Position numbers and translations under genes: made by a program. A stretch of DNA of 64,000 nucleotides from Bradyrhizobium sp. STM 3843 (GTDB lineage: Bacteria; Pseudomonadota; Alphaproteobacteria; Rhizobiales; Xanthobacteraceae), in the NCBI RefSeq assembly GCF_000239815.1, contig NZ_CAFK01000146.1, forward strand, positions 1-64,000, written 5' to 3'. The notes beneath the pieces are model-generated. The model saw nothing but the letters and a program-made list of their open reading frames with translations. It did no database searches and had not been told where the DNA came from. Positions 43,848 to 54,639 of the stretch are shown in pieces. Position 1 is the stretch's first letter. Every line of letters starts with the position of its first letter.

Positions 43848-44451
43848 GAGCATGGGAATGGTCGTGATGATGCGCGTGACCGCAATGCTCATCGTGATGA
43901 TGGTGGCCATGCGCATGGCGATCGTGGCCATGATGGGCATGATCATGCGAAGCGTGGTCATGTGTCCCGTGGTCGTGATGATGCGCATGGTCATGATCAT
44001 GCGCATCGTGCCCGCTGGCCGGCTCGGCATAGGCGCCGCCTTCCGGATCGAACGGCGCCTCGATCTCGATCACGCGCGCACCGAGCCCTTTGACCATCGC
44101 TTCGATGACATGATCGCGGCGGATGCGCAGGCCCTTGCCCATGATCTGCGTCGGCAGATGGCGGTTGCCGAGATGCCAGGCGAGCCGCATCAGGTGATGC
44201 GGATCGGCGGCCCGGATCTCCAGCAGCGGCTCCGCTGCTGCAACGACCTCGACCAGGCGACCATCCTCGAGCACGAGCGCATCGCCACCGCGCAAGGCGA
44301 TGGCGTGCTCGAGGTCGAGCAGAAAAGCGAGCCCGCGCGTGCCGCTCATCGCCATCCGCCGCCGATGGCGGTCGTCGAAGTCGAGCACGACGGTATCGGC
44401 GGCGGCTTCAGTCCATCGATGCTGTCCAAGCACACGCGTGGCGCGGATCAT
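43834..44451 (-). CDS. ureE: Urease nickel metallochaperone UreE with long His-rich tail
   Basis: 205 aa from ATG 44451 ([20 protein letters not shown]). The N-terminal UreE domain is followed by the Ni-binding domain ([20 protein letters not shown], with the conserved HLGNRH). About 60 C-terminal residues are an extreme His/Asp run ([20 protein letters not shown] and on) with more than 25 histidines, far longer than in many UreE proteins. It likely stores or buffers nickel before delivery to UreG. The tail overlaps the ureF start. Confidence 0.95.
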   Translation of the reverse strand: MIRATRVLGQHRWTEAAADTVVLDFDDRHRRRMAMSGTRGLAFLLDLEHAIALRGGDALVLEDGRLVEVVAAAEPLLEIRAADPHHLMRLAWHLGNRHLPTQIMGKGLRIRRDHVIEAMVKGLGARVIEIEAPFDPEGGAYAEPASGHDAHDHDHAHHHDHGTHDHASHDHAHHGHDRHAHGHHHHDEHCGHAHHHDHSHAHDHK

Positions 44452-44480
44452 GCTGGTACTCCCATTCTCGTCAATTCCGT

Positions 44481-44780
44481 TCAGCGGACGTCCACCTTCG
44501 CGGGCGTGATGATCTCGATCCGGGGCGGTGCCGCAAAGCATTTCACGGCGACGCGACCGAACGCCTTCATGTGATCGGCGGTGCGATGCGGCGCCAGTAG
44601 GTCCGCATTCTCCCATTGCTCGACGAACACCATCCTGCTGGGATCGGTGACGCTCTCATGCAAATCATAGGCGATATTGCCGGGCTCCTTGCGCGTCTCG
44701 GCGATGCAGGCGGTGGCGGCGGCAATGAATTCGGCGCGCGTTTCGGGTTTCACGGTCAACGTAGCGACGACATAGATCAC
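44481..44780 (-). CDS. Antibiotic-biosynthesis-monooxygenase (ABM) domain protein
   Basis: 99 aa ferredoxin-like ABM-fold protein: [60 protein letters not shown] and [10 protein letters not shown] are family-typical. Relatives are small dimeric quinol or heme monooxygenases such as YgiN. It lies between ureC and ureE in the same direction (29 bp from ureE, 46 bp from ureC), so it is transcribed with urease although no urease role is known. Confidence 0.88.
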   Translation of the reverse strand: MIYVVATLTVKPETRAEFIAAATACIAETRKEPGNIAYDLHESVTDPSRMVFVEQWENADLLAPHRTADHMKAFGRVAVKCFAAPPRIEIITPAKVDVR

Positions 44781-44826
44781 GAAGGAATCCTCCCGGTATT
44801 TTTTCGGCTTTGTACCGGGAGGAAGT

Positions 44827-46542
<1,716 letters not shown>

Positions 46543-46586
46543 TGCCGGCCCCCACTCTGCTTATCTCTTGTCGTGACGCGTTCCGC

Positions 46587-47126
46587 TCACAGCGTCGCCC
46601 TCGCATTGGCAACTGCCTCGTCGAACAGCGCATCGAGCTGCGCGTTGACGCCGCGGCAGCCGGCGACGACCTGCTCGGCCCAGCCGACATAGTCCATCAA
46701 TTCCAGCTGCTGCTCGAAATCGGGCTCGAAAAAGATGCGGGCGCGGATGTTGCTGATCTTGTCGGCGATCTTGATCTGCTTGGCCCCGTCCGACTTCTTC
46801 GGCGCCTCCAGCACCTGGAGCTGCCGTCGCTCGCTCTTCGCCAGCGTCATGTCGTCGGTGACCTCCTCGACCAGACCGGCCACGCGCAGGCCGAAGCGCT
46901 GCGCCAGCTCGTCATGCGTCGTGTCGGTGTCCTCGATCGTGTCATGCAGCCAGCCGGCCGCGACCAGCTCGGCATCCTCGCCGTTGCTGGCGACCGAGAG
47001 CAGGTTCGCAACCTCGGCAAGATGATTGATATAGGGCTCCCCGCTGCGACCTTTGCGCTGCTGGCCCAAGTGGCGCCGCGCAGCCAACTCGGCGGCTTCG
47101 GAGACGAGGCGAACGCCGGTCAGCAT
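46587..47126 (-). CDS. HD-domain phosphohydrolase (MESH1/SpoT-hydrolase-like)
   Basis: 179 aa single HD domain: ARRHLGQQRKGRSGEPYINH supplies the first His, AAGWLHDTIEDTDTTHDELA the HD pair and ED, and KQIKIADKISNIRARIFF the last Asp region (KxADxxxN). This matches the stand-alone SpoT-hydrolase/MESH1 type, which removes pyrophosphate from (p)ppGpp or related nucleotides. It starts 3 bp after ureB and precedes ureC, so it is embedded in the urease operon, an unusual partner. Confidence 0.85.
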   Translation of the reverse strand: MLTGVRLVSEAAELAARRHLGQQRKGRSGEPYINHLAEVANLLSVASNGEDAELVAAGWLHDTIEDTDTTHDELAQRFGLRVAGLVEEVTDDMTLAKSERRQLQVLEAPKKSDGAKQIKIADKISNIRARIFFEPDFEQQLELMDYVGWAEQVVAGCRGVNAQLDALFDEAVANARATL

Positions 47127-47129
47127 GGC

Positions 47130-47435
47130 CTACAGCTTGCCCATCACGTCGCCGCGGAAGCCATAGACGGTGCGCTTGCCGGCGAGCGCGACCAGCTGCA
47201 CGTCGCGGGTCTGGCCCGGCTCGAAACGCACGGCAGTGCCGGCAGCGATATCGAGCCGCATGCCACGCGCCTTCTTGCGGTCGAACTTCAGCGCCGGATT
47301 GGTCTCGAAGAAATGGTAGTGCGATCCCACCTGGATCGGCCGGTCGCCGGTGTTGGCAACCGTGAGCGTCACGGTCTTGCGACCGGCGTTGAGCTCGATC
47401 TCGCCGTCCTGGATGAAGAGTTCGCCGGGGATCAT
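47130..47435 (-). CDS. ureB: Urease beta subunit UreB
   Basis: 101 aa from ATG 47435, with GGAGA 8 bp upstream ([20 protein letters not shown]). Family motifs: [20 protein letters not shown] and [20 protein letters not shown]. It is a structural subunit of the UreABC trimer. Normal length for the separate beta subunit. Confidence 0.97.
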   Translation of the reverse strand: MIPGELFIQDGEIELNAGRKTVTLTVANTGDRPIQVGSHYHFFETNPALKFDRKKARGMRLDIAAGTAVRFEPGQTRDVQLVALAGKRTVYGFRGDVMGKL

Positions 47436-47449
47436 TTCATCTTTCTCCG

Positions 47450-47552
47450 TCATTCCGGGGCGGTCCGCAGGACCGAACCCGGAATCTCAAAACACCGACT
47501 TTAAACAATCTCTGGATTCCGGGCCCAGCGCTCCGCGCTGTCCCGGAATGAC
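47450..47552. repeat. CATTCCGGG...CCCGGAATG repeat between ureB and ureA
   Basis: Arms GTCATTCCGGGGCGGTCCGC (from 47449) and GCGCTGTCCCGGAATGAC (47536-47553) pair through GTCATTCCGGG/CCCGGAATGAC, with inner GGTCCGCAGGACC and CAGCGCTCCGCGCTG hairpins and a GGATTCCGGGCCC block. An intergenic palindromic repeat inside an operon. Confidence 0.75.
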
Positions 47553-47563
47553 GCATCGAAAAG

Positions 47564-47866
47564 CTACCTGATCGGCTCGTGCACAGTGACGAGCTTGGTG
47601 CCATCGGGGAAGGTCGCCTCGACCTGGATGTCGTGGATCATCTCGGGGATGCCGGCCATCACCTGTTCACGGGTCAGAACCTGCGCACCGGCCTGCATCA
47701 GCTCGGCGACGGTGCGGCCGTCGCGCGCGCCCTCCAGGATGAAATCGGAAATGATGGCGACAGCCTCGGGGTGGTTGAGCTTGACGCCGCGCTCCAGCCT
47801 GCGGCGCGCCACGATGGCCGCCATCGAGATCAGAAGCTTATCCTTTTCGCGGGGGGACAGGTTCAT
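47564..47866 (-). CDS. ureA: Urease gamma subunit UreA
   Basis: 100 aa. Canonical N-terminus [40 protein letters not shown] and [20 protein letters not shown]. It is the smallest structural urease subunit. It follows ureD by 20 bp and is separated from ureB by the repeat at 47450-47552. Confidence 0.97.
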   Translation of the reverse strand: MNLSPREKDKLLISMAAIVARRRLERGVKLNHPEAVAIISDFILEGARDGRTVAELMQAGAQVLTREQVMAGIPEMIHDIQVEATFPDGTKLVTVHEPIR

Positions 47867-47886
47867 GCGAAATCTCTAGTCGTCAC

Positions 47887-48720
47887 CTAATTGAGCCAGA
47901 GCCGCGGCAGCGGCATCTCCGAAGCGCAACCGAGCACCGCGATCATGTCGGCGCGCAGGCGCGCGGCATCTTGGGCACAGAACCGCGCCATTGCAAACCC
48001 ATTCCAGGCCGAGAGCCCGACCTCCCCACCGAATGCCGGGGCCGCCTCCCTGATACGGTCCACCAGCGCGGCATCGCCGGGCACGATCAGCGCCGTCCCG
48101 ATGGCTGCCGCACCGTTGGCGACGGCCGGCTGCGCCAGCCTGTCGCCGATATCGCCTTCGAGACGTACGGTCTCGGCAAAGACGAGCCGGCCGCCCCGGC
48201 GCAGCCGCCAGCGGTCGACAAAGACACCCTCGCGCATGCGTTCGCCCATGGCGGTTCGGCCGAACACCACGATCTCGCACAGCAGGAGCGAGGCCGTGTC
48301 ATCCAGCTCGATATCAATATGGCGCGCAATCCTGGCGCGGTCGAACAGAATGGTCTCCTGCGGCAACCAGGAAAGATGCGCGCCCGCCGCAGCCTTCAGC
48401 GAGATATCCAGCGCGGCGGCCTTGCCGGGCGCGCGGTAGACCTTTTCGGCGGCGGCCGTTGTCAAGGTCAGGCGCGTGCCCTCGCCCGCTGCGATATCGA
48501 TCGCGAACCGGTCGCCGCCGGCGATGCCGCCGGCCGTATTGACGAACATGGCCGAAAGCCCGTTGTCCTCCGGCGACGGAAAACGGACACGGAGCGAGCC
48601 GGACTCATGCAGCTCACGACGGCGGTTCATGCCGTCCTGCAGCTGGACGTCGAAGCGGACCGCACCGCGCGCGCGATTCTGCTCGAAAATATCTGCTGCG
48701 GCGGCAGCGTCGGCCCCCAT
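47887..48720 (-). CDS. ureD: Urease accessory protein UreD (UreH)
   Basis: 277 aa. Landmarks: the FVNTAGGIAGGDRFAIDIAA core, LSWLPQETILFDRARIARHI and RWRLRRGGRLVFAETVRLEG. UreD binds apo-urease and, with UreF and UreG, channels Ni to the active site. It begins the urease half of the cluster, 53 bp after urtE. Confidence 0.95.
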   Translation of the reverse strand: MGADAAAAADIFEQNRARGAVRFDVQLQDGMNRRRELHESGSLRVRFPSPEDNGLSAMFVNTAGGIAGGDRFAIDIAAGEGTRLTLTTAAAEKVYRAPGKAAALDISLKAAAGAHLSWLPQETILFDRARIARHIDIELDDTASLLLCEIVVFGRTAMGERMREGVFVDRWRLRRGGRLVFAETVRLEGDIGDRLAQPAVANGAAAIGTALIVPGDAALVDRIREAAPAFGGEVGLSAWNGFAMARFCAQDAARLRADMIAVLGCASEMPLPRLWLN

Positions 48721-48773
48721 TCTCTTTCCCCCCGCGCGACCCGAGATCCGCTAAAGGCCGCGTCAAGATTCCG

Positions 48774-49469
48774 TCAGAGCGCCATCTGGCGGCTGATCTC
48801 GGCAGGATCGAGATCGGCGCGGATGCAGGTATACTTGACCGCGCCACGATCCATCACGGCAAAATTGTCGCCGAGCTCGCAGGCAAAGTCGAGATATTGC
48901 TCGACCAGCACGATTGCGATGTTGCCGAGATTGCGCAGGTAGGAGATGGCCCGGCCGATATCCTTGATGATCGAGGGCTGGATGCCTTCGGTGGGCTCGT
49001 CCAGCAGCAGCAGTTTCGGCCGCATTACCATCGCCCGCCCGATCGCGAGCTGCTGCTGTTGGCCGCCGGAGAGGTCGCCGCCGCGCCGGCCCAGCATCGA
49101 CTGCAGCACCGGAAACAGCGAGAAGACATCGTCGGGGATGTTTCGCTCGGCGCGCTTGAGCGGCGCGAAGCCGGTCTTGAGGTTCTCTTCCACCGTGAGC
49201 AGCGGGAAGATCTCGCGGCCCTGCGGCACGAAGCCGATGCCACGCCGGGCCCGCTCATAGGGCTTGAGATGGGTGATATCGGCGCCGTCAAAGCTGATCG
49301 CGCCCGAGGCCAGCGGATATTGCCCAACCAGCGCGCGCAACAACGACGTCTTGCCGACGCCGTTGCGGCCGAGCACGCAGGTCACCTTGCCCGGCTCGGC
49401 CGAGATCGACACGCCACGCAACGCCTGCGCGGCGCCGTAGTAGAGGTTGATGTTGTCGACATTGAGCAT
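48774..49469 (-). CDS. urtE: Urea ABC transporter ATPase UrtE
   Basis: 231 aa LivF-like ATPase. Walker A GRNGVGKTSLLRALVG, signature LSGGQQQQLAIGRAMVM, Walker B KLLLLDEPTEGIQPSII. The IQPSII ending after the Walker B is typical of UrtE. It is one of two ATPases energising urea uptake. A stem-loop lies between it and urtD. Confidence 0.95.
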   Translation of the reverse strand: MLNVDNINLYYGAAQALRGVSISAEPGKVTCVLGRNGVGKTSLLRALVGQYPLASGAISFDGADITHLKPYERARRGIGFVPQGREIFPLLTVEENLKTGFAPLKRAERNIPDDVFSLFPVLQSMLGRRGGDLSGGQQQQLAIGRAMVMRPKLLLLDEPTEGIQPSIIKDIGRAISYLRNLGNIAIVLVEQYLDFACELGDNFAVMDRGAVKYTCIRADLDPAEISRQMAL

Positions 49470-49500
49470 CAGCGACCTCCGGCTGTCGCCAAGTGATTGC

Positions 49501-49585
49501 CGAATAGCGAATGGCCAATAGTACGAACTGCCCCGCTCATGATCCTCTGCATCATCCCTATTCGCTACTGACCACTCGCTATTCG
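49501..49585. repeat. Inverted repeat between urtD and urtE
   Basis: CGAATAGCGAATGG (49501-49514) faces CCACTCGCTATTCG (49572-49585), 14 bp with one mismatch, and a further CTATTCGCTA unit sits at 49559-49568. It could modulate the urtD/urtE transcript ratio or be another mobile palindrome. Confidence 0.6.
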
Positions 49586-49586
49586 C

Positions 49587-50357
49587 CTACCTACCAAGGT
49601 AAACCTCGATCACGCGCTCATTCGACGACACCTGATCGATGGTGCCTTCGGCCAGCACGGTCCCTTCGTGCAGGCAGGTGACCTTGACGCCGAGTTCGCG
49701 GACGAAGGTCATGTCGTGCTCGACGACCATGACGGTGTGATCCTTGTTGATCGCTTTCAGCAACTCCGCCGTCTGATGGGTCTCGACGTCGGTCATGCCG
49801 GCGACGGGCTCATCGACCAGCAGGAGCTTGGGGTCCTGCGCCAGCAGCATGCCGATCTCGAGCCACTGCTTCTGGCCATGTGACAGGCTGCCGGCGAGCT
49901 TGCGCCGAACATCCTTCAGCCGCACCGTCTCCAGCACCTTGTCGATGCGCTCAGCCTCGGTCCTCGAACCGCGCCAGAACAGCGTGCCCTTGACGCTGTG
50001 GTCGACATTGAGCGCGAGCAGTAGATTGTCCTCGACCGACTGGCTCTCGAACACGGTCGGCTTCTGAAATTTGCGGCCGATGCCGAGCTCGGCGATGCGG
50101 GTCTCGTCGAGCCGGGTCAGATCGGTGGTGCCGTCGAACAGCACGGTGCCTTCGTCCGGCTTGGTCTTGCCGGTGATGATGTCCATCATTGTGGTCTTGC
50201 CGGCACCGTTCGGGCCGATGATGGCGCGCATCTCCCCCGGCGCGAGCGTCAGCGACAGATTGTTGATGGCGTGAAAGCCATCGAACGACACATGCACGCC
50301 GTCGAGATAGAGCAATGCCGATGTGGCGCGGGCGTCCATCACGTTCATGCTGATCAC
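49587..50357 (-). CDS. urtD: Urea ABC transporter ATPase UrtD
   Basis: 256 aa LivG-like ATPase (ATG 50348 is an alternative start). Walker A GPNGAGKTTMMDIITG, signature SLSHGQKQWLEIGMLLAQDP, Walker B KLLLVDEPVAGMT. The LSHGQKQWLEIGM variant is diagnostic of UrtD. The start overlaps the urtC stop by 4 bp. Confidence 0.95.
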   Translation of the reverse strand: MISMNVMDARATSALLYLDGVHVSFDGFHAINNLSLTLAPGEMRAIIGPNGAGKTTMMDIITGKTKPDEGTVLFDGTTDLTRLDETRIAELGIGRKFQKPTVFESQSVEDNLLLALNVDHSVKGTLFWRGSRTEAERIDKVLETVRLKDVRRKLAGSLSHGQKQWLEIGMLLAQDPKLLLVDEPVAGMTDVETHQTAELLKAINKDHTVMVVEHDMTFVRELGVKVTCLHEGTVLAEGTIDQVSSNERVIEVYLGR

Positions 50358-51523
50358 TCCGCCAGCTTGGGTGCACTGACGCCGTCCTCACGGGCGGCGC
50401 TTTCGGCATTGGCCTCAATGCGCTTCGTCTTGAACGGCTCCCACCAGGCATTGAAGGTGCCGACGATGCCCTTGGGCAGCAGCAGGGTTACCAGCACGAA
50501 CATCGCACCCAACATGAACAACCAATAGGGTGCCAGGGCACCGGAGGTGAAGAAGGTCTTGGCGTAGTTGACGACAATGGCGCCGAGCGCGGCCCCGACC
50601 AGCGTGCCGCGGCCACCGACCGCCACCCAGATCACGGCCTCGATCGAATTGCCGGGCGCAAACTCGGAGGGATTGATGATGCCGACCTGAGGCACATAGA
50701 GCGCGCCGGCCACGCCGGCCATGCAGGCGGAGAGCGTAAACACGAACAGCTTGTAGGATTCGACGCGGTAGCCGAGGAAGCGGGTGCGGGATTCCGCATC
50801 GCGGATCGCGATCAGCACCTTGCCGAGCTTCGATGAGACGACAGCCCGACAGATCACGAAGGCGAGGATCAGAGCAAGGCAGCTCAGGGCGAACAGCGCC
50901 GCGCGGGTGCCCTCGGCCTGCACGTTGAAGCCGAGGATGTCCTTGAAGTCGGTCAGGCCGTTATTGCCGCCGAAGCCGAAATCATTGCGGAAGAAGCCGA
51001 GCAGCAGCGCGTAGGTCATCGCCTGCGTGATGATCGAGAGATAGACGCCGGTGACACGGGAGCGGAACGCCAGCCAGCCGAAGCAGAAGGCGAGCAGGCC
51101 TGGCACCAGCACCACCATCAGCGCTGCGAACCAGAACATGTCGAAACCGTACCAGTACCAGGGCAGCTTCGGCCAGTTCAGGAACACCATGAAATCCGGC
51201 AGGAGCGGATTGCCGTAGACCCCGCGGGCCCCGATCTGGCGCATCAGATACATGCCCATCGCATAACCGCCGAGCGCGAAGAAAGCGCCGTGGCCGAGCG
51301 AGAGAATGCCGCAATAGCCCCAGATCAGGTCGATCGACAGCGCCAGGATCGCGTAGCAGACATATTTGCCCCACAGCGCGACCAGATAGGTCGGCACCTG
51401 CAGCGCAGACCCCGTGGGGAGCAGCAGGTTGGAGAGCGGGATCAGGAGACCGCAGGCGGCGACGACCAGGACGAAGCTGACGGCAGCGCGGTCCAGGGAG
51501 CGGGTCAGCAGATGCGGCATCAT
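50354..51523 (-). CDS. urtC: Urea ABC transporter permease UrtC
   Basis: 389 aa LivM-like permease with about 9-10 membrane helices. Family stretches: IDLIWGYCGILSLGHGAFFA then LGGYAMGMYLMRQIG, and AVIWVAVGGRGTLVGAALGA near the C-terminus. It pairs with UrtB. Starts and stops overlap urtB and urtD by 4 bp, indicating tight coupling. Confidence 0.95.
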   Translation of the reverse strand: MMPHLLTRSLDRAAVSFVLVVAACGLLIPLSNLLLPTGSALQVPTYLVALWGKYVCYAILALSIDLIWGYCGILSLGHGAFFALGGYAMGMYLMRQIGARGVYGNPLLPDFMVFLNWPKLPWYWYGFDMFWFAALMVVLVPGLLAFCFGWLAFRSRVTGVYLSIITQAMTYALLLGFFRNDFGFGGNNGLTDFKDILGFNVQAEGTRAALFALSCLALILAFVICRAVVSSKLGKVLIAIRDAESRTRFLGYRVESYKLFVFTLSACMAGVAGALYVPQVGIINPSEFAPGNSIEAVIWVAVGGRGTLVGAALGAIVVNYAKTFFTSGALAPYWLFMLGAMFVLVTLLLPKGIVGTFNAWWEPFKTKRIEANAESAAREDGVSAPKLAE

Positions 51524-53133
51524 GCTTCCACCGCCCGGCCCTTGAGCGCGAACAGACCGCGCGGGCGCTTCTGGATGAACAGGATGATCAGGACCAGGAT
51601 CGCGATCTTGCCGAGCACGGCGCCGGCGACCGGCTCCAGGAACTTGTTGGCGATACCGAGCGTGAAGGCGCCGACCAGCGTGCCCCAGAGATTGCCGACG
51701 CCGCCGAACACCACGACCATGAAGGAATCGATGATGTAGCTCTGGCCGAGATTGGGGCTGACATTGTCGATCTGCGACAAAGCGACGCCGGCGATGCCCG
51801 CGATGCCCGAACCGAGCCCAAAGGTGAGCGCATCGACCCGCGACGTGGCGATGCCCATCGAGGCCGCCATGCGCCGGTTCTGCGTCACCGCGCGCATCTC
51901 CAGCCCGAGCGCGGTGTAGCGGAGCATCGCCAGCAGAATGGCGAACACGGCCATCGTGAAACAGAGGATCCAGAGCCGGTTATAGGTGATCGTGATCTGG
52001 CCAAGCTCGAAGGCGCCGCTCATCCAGGAGGGATTGCCGACTTCGCGATTGGTCGGTCCGAAGGCCGTGCGCACGGCCTGCTGCAGGATCAGCGACAGAC
52101 CCCATGTGGCCAGCAGGGTTTCCAGCGGCCGGCCGTAGAGGAAGCGGATGATGGTGCGTTCGATCACGACGCCAATGGCCCCCGCCACCAGGAACGCCAG
52201 CGGGACCGCGATCAGAAGCGAATAGTCGAACAGCGCGGGATAACGGGTGCGGATCACCTCCTGGACCACGAAGGTGGTGTAGGCGCCCAGCATGACCATC
52301 TCACCATGGGCCATGTTGATGACGCCCATCACACCAAATGTGATCGCGAGGCCGATCGCAGCGAGCAGCAGCACCGAGCCCAGCGACAGACCGTACCAGG
52401 CGTTCTGCACGCCGGACCAGACCGCCAGCGAGCTTTGGATCGAGGCGATCGCGCTCTTTGCAGCCTTGGTGACCGAGGCCGGCTGATCGCCACCACTGAT
52501 TTCATTCAGGAGAGCGAGCGCATCCTGGTCGCCGCGCGCCCTGATCGTACCGACGGCCGCGAGCTTGTCGGCCTCGCTGGCATCGGACTTGAACAGGAGG
52601 ATCGCCGCGCGCGCTTCGGCGAGCGCATCCTTGGCGGAGCGATTGGTCTCCTTGGCCAACGCCGATTCCACTGTGGGCAGCGCCGTCTCCTCGTGTGACT
52701 TGAAGACAGACTGCGCCGCCGACAGCCGCGTCGACAGATCCGGCGAGAGCAAGGTGAGCCCGCCAAGCGCCGCGTCGACCGCGCGGCGGAGACGGTTGTT
52801 GAGGTTGACCGCGGAGGCGCTGTCGGGGATCGCATCGACAGCCGCCCCGGTGGCGGCGTCGATCGCCTTGCCGTCGGACTGCTTGATGTAAACCTTCTTG
52901 GTGTCAGCGTCGAACATCAGCCGCTCATCCTGCAGCGCGCTGATGATCGGAAATGCCAGCGGATTGCCGGAAGCTGCGATCTCTCCGATCGCTTCCTCGG
53001 TATCGGAGAAGTCGTCGGTGGTGAATTTGGCGACCGACTCCTCGAACGACGCGGCAAATGCGGGAACCGCAACGGCGATCAAGGCAATCGCGAGTATGAG
53101 CGCGCGCAGAGGCGCAAGAAAAATGGCAGACAC
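51520..53133 (-). CDS. urtB: Urea ABC transporter permease UrtB
   Basis: 537 aa from GTG 53133, which gives a signal sequence (FLAPLRALILAIALIAVAVP then AFAA); an ATG at 53190 adds 19 residues that break it. Residues about 25-245 form a periplasmic helical domain characteristic of UrtB, and the rest is a LivH-like permease (INMAHGEMVMLGAYTTFVVQ, SQIDNVSPNLGQSYIIDSFM). The length matches long UrtB proteins of alphaproteobacteria. Confidence 0.94.
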   Translation of the reverse strand: MSAIFLAPLRALILAIALIAVAVPAFAASFEESVAKFTTDDFSDTEEAIGEIAASGNPLAFPIISALQDERLMFDADTKKVYIKQSDGKAIDAATGAAVDAIPDSASAVNLNNRLRRAVDAALGGLTLLSPDLSTRLSAAQSVFKSHEETALPTVESALAKETNRSAKDALAEARAAILLFKSDASEADKLAAVGTIRARGDQDALALLNEISGGDQPASVTKAAKSAIASIQSSLAVWSGVQNAWYGLSLGSVLLLAAIGLAITFGVMGVINMAHGEMVMLGAYTTFVVQEVIRTRYPALFDYSLLIAVPLAFLVAGAIGVVIERTIIRFLYGRPLETLLATWGLSLILQQAVRTAFGPTNREVGNPSWMSGAFELGQITITYNRLWILCFTMAVFAILLAMLRYTALGLEMRAVTQNRRMAASMGIATSRVDALTFGLGSGIAGIAGVALSQIDNVSPNLGQSYIIDSFMVVVFGGVGNLWGTLVGAFTLGIANKFLEPVAGAVLGKIAILVLIILFIQKRPRGLFALKGRAVEA

Positions 53134-53211
53134 TGGACAACCCCGGCAGGAGCTAGAAGAGAGGGCGGCGTTCCCGCCCTCTCCAATCATGTTGACGACG
53201 TCAGATCCCGA

Positions 53212-54534
53212 TCAGGTGCCCGAGCCCAGGCACTTGTTGGTCTTGACGTTGTAGTTGCCGCACTTCTTGCCGACCCAGTCGCCGATCAGGTCCTTCGAGC
53301 CTTCCAGCTCCTTCGACCAGGCGTCGCCCGGCACGAGGTCCTTGGTCTTGTAGACCACGCTGAACTGGCCATCGCCCTTGATCTCGCCGATGAACACCGG
53401 CTTGGTGATGTGGTGGTTCGGCAGCATCTTCGAGATGCCACCGGTCAGGTTCGGCGCTTCGGTGCCCGGAAGCGCATCGATCACCTTGTCCGCATCGGTC
53501 GACTTCACCTTCTCGACCGCTTTCACCCACATGTTGAAGCCGATCACATGGGCTTCCATCGGGTCGTTGGTGGTGCGCTTCGGGTTCTTGGTGTAGGCCT
53601 GCCAATCCTTGATGAACTTCTCATTCGCCGGCGTCTTGATCGACTCGAAGTAGTTCCAGGCAGCGAGATGGCCGACCAGCGGCTTGGTGTCGATGCCGGC
53701 GAGCTCTTCCTCACCCACCGAGAACGCAACGACCGGAATATCCTTCGCCTTGATGCCCTGGTTGCCGAGCTCCTTGTAGAACGGAACGTTGGCGTCGCCG
53801 TTGATGGTCGAGACCACGGCAGTCTTCTTGCCGGCCGAGCCGAACTTCTTGATGTCGGCCACGATCGTCTGCCAGTCGGAGTGACCGAACGGCGTGTAGT
53901 TGATCATGATGTCTTCCTGAGCCACGCCCTTAGACTTCAGGTAGGCTTCCAGGATCTTGTTGGTGGTGCGCGGATAGACGTAGTCGGTGCCCGCCAGCAC
54001 CCAGCGCTTCACCTTCTCTTCCTTCATCAGGTAATCGACCGCCGGGATCGCCTGCTGGTTCGGCGCCGCACCGGTGTAGAACACGTTGCGCTCGCTCTCC
54101 TCGCCCTCATACTGGACGGGGTAGAACAGGATGCTGTTGAGCTCCTTGAACACCGGCAGCACGGATTTGCGCGACACCGAGGTCCAGCAGCCGAACACGA
54201 CCGCGACCTTGTCCTTGGTGATCAGCTCACGCGCCTTTTCGGCAAACAGCGGCCAGTTCGACGCGGGGTCGACGACGACGGCTTCGAGCTTCTTGCCGAG
54301 CACGCCGCCCTTCTTGTTCTGTTCGTCGATCAGGAACAGGATCGTATCCTTCAGCGTGGTCTCGCTGATGGCCATGGTGCCGGAAAGCGAATGAAGAACG
54401 CCGATCTTAATGGTGTCGTCGGCAGCTTTGGCCGAGCTGAAGCCGGCAAGGCCGAGCGCCAGGCCGGCGGCAGCCGCCAGCCAGCGGCGGCGGCTGAACG
54501 GCGCCGCTAATTCCTGAGTGAATTGAGTAAGCAT
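53212..54534 (-). CDS. urtA: Urea ABC transporter substrate-binding protein UrtA
   Basis: 440 aa with an N-terminal export signal containing twin arginines (FSRRRWLAAAAGLALGLAGF then SSAKA). The mature protein is a Leu/Ile/Val-type binding fold with UrtA signatures IKIGVLHSLSGTMAISETTL, LFYPVQYEGEESERNVFYTG and GDANVPFYKELGNQG. It captures urea in the periplasm. It is the promoter-proximal gene of the cluster; the sigma-54-like promoter is about 70 bp upstream. Confidence 0.96.
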   Translation of the reverse strand: MLTQFTQELAAPFSRRRWLAAAAGLALGLAGFSSAKAADDTIKIGVLHSLSGTMAISETTLKDTILFLIDEQNKKGGVLGKKLEAVVVDPASNWPLFAEKARELITKDKVAVVFGCWTSVSRKSVLPVFKELNSILFYPVQYEGEESERNVFYTGAAPNQQAIPAVDYLMKEEKVKRWVLAGTDYVYPRTTNKILEAYLKSKGVAQEDIMINYTPFGHSDWQTIVADIKKFGSAGKKTAVVSTINGDANVPFYKELGNQGIKAKDIPVVAFSVGEEELAGIDTKPLVGHLAAWNYFESIKTPANEKFIKDWQAYTKNPKRTTNDPMEAHVIGFNMWVKAVEKVKSTDADKVIDALPGTEAPNLTGGISKMLPNHHITKPVFIGEIKGDGQFSVVYKTKDLVPGDAWSKELEGSKDLIGDWVGKKCGNYNVKTNKCLGSGT

Positions 54535-54603
54535 GAGGTCTTGTCTCCCTGACGCAGACGTACTTCGCCGACCGAAACGGCCGCGGGTCTGCGTGGCAGG
54601 AAT

Positions 54604-54619
54604 CGCAAGAAGTATGCCA
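54604..54619 (-). promoter_or_regulatory. Sigma-54 (RpoN) promoter of the urt operon
   Basis: On the minus strand TGGCAT-N5-TTGCG (TGGCATACTTCTTGCG), with GG at -24 and GC at -12 separated by the required 10 bp. It lies about 60 nt before the urtA leader start. Nitrogen control through NtrC is the expected use; I did not find a clear NtrC enhancer. Confidence 0.75.
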
Positions 54620-54639
54620 TGCCCATTGCAGCGGGTAAG

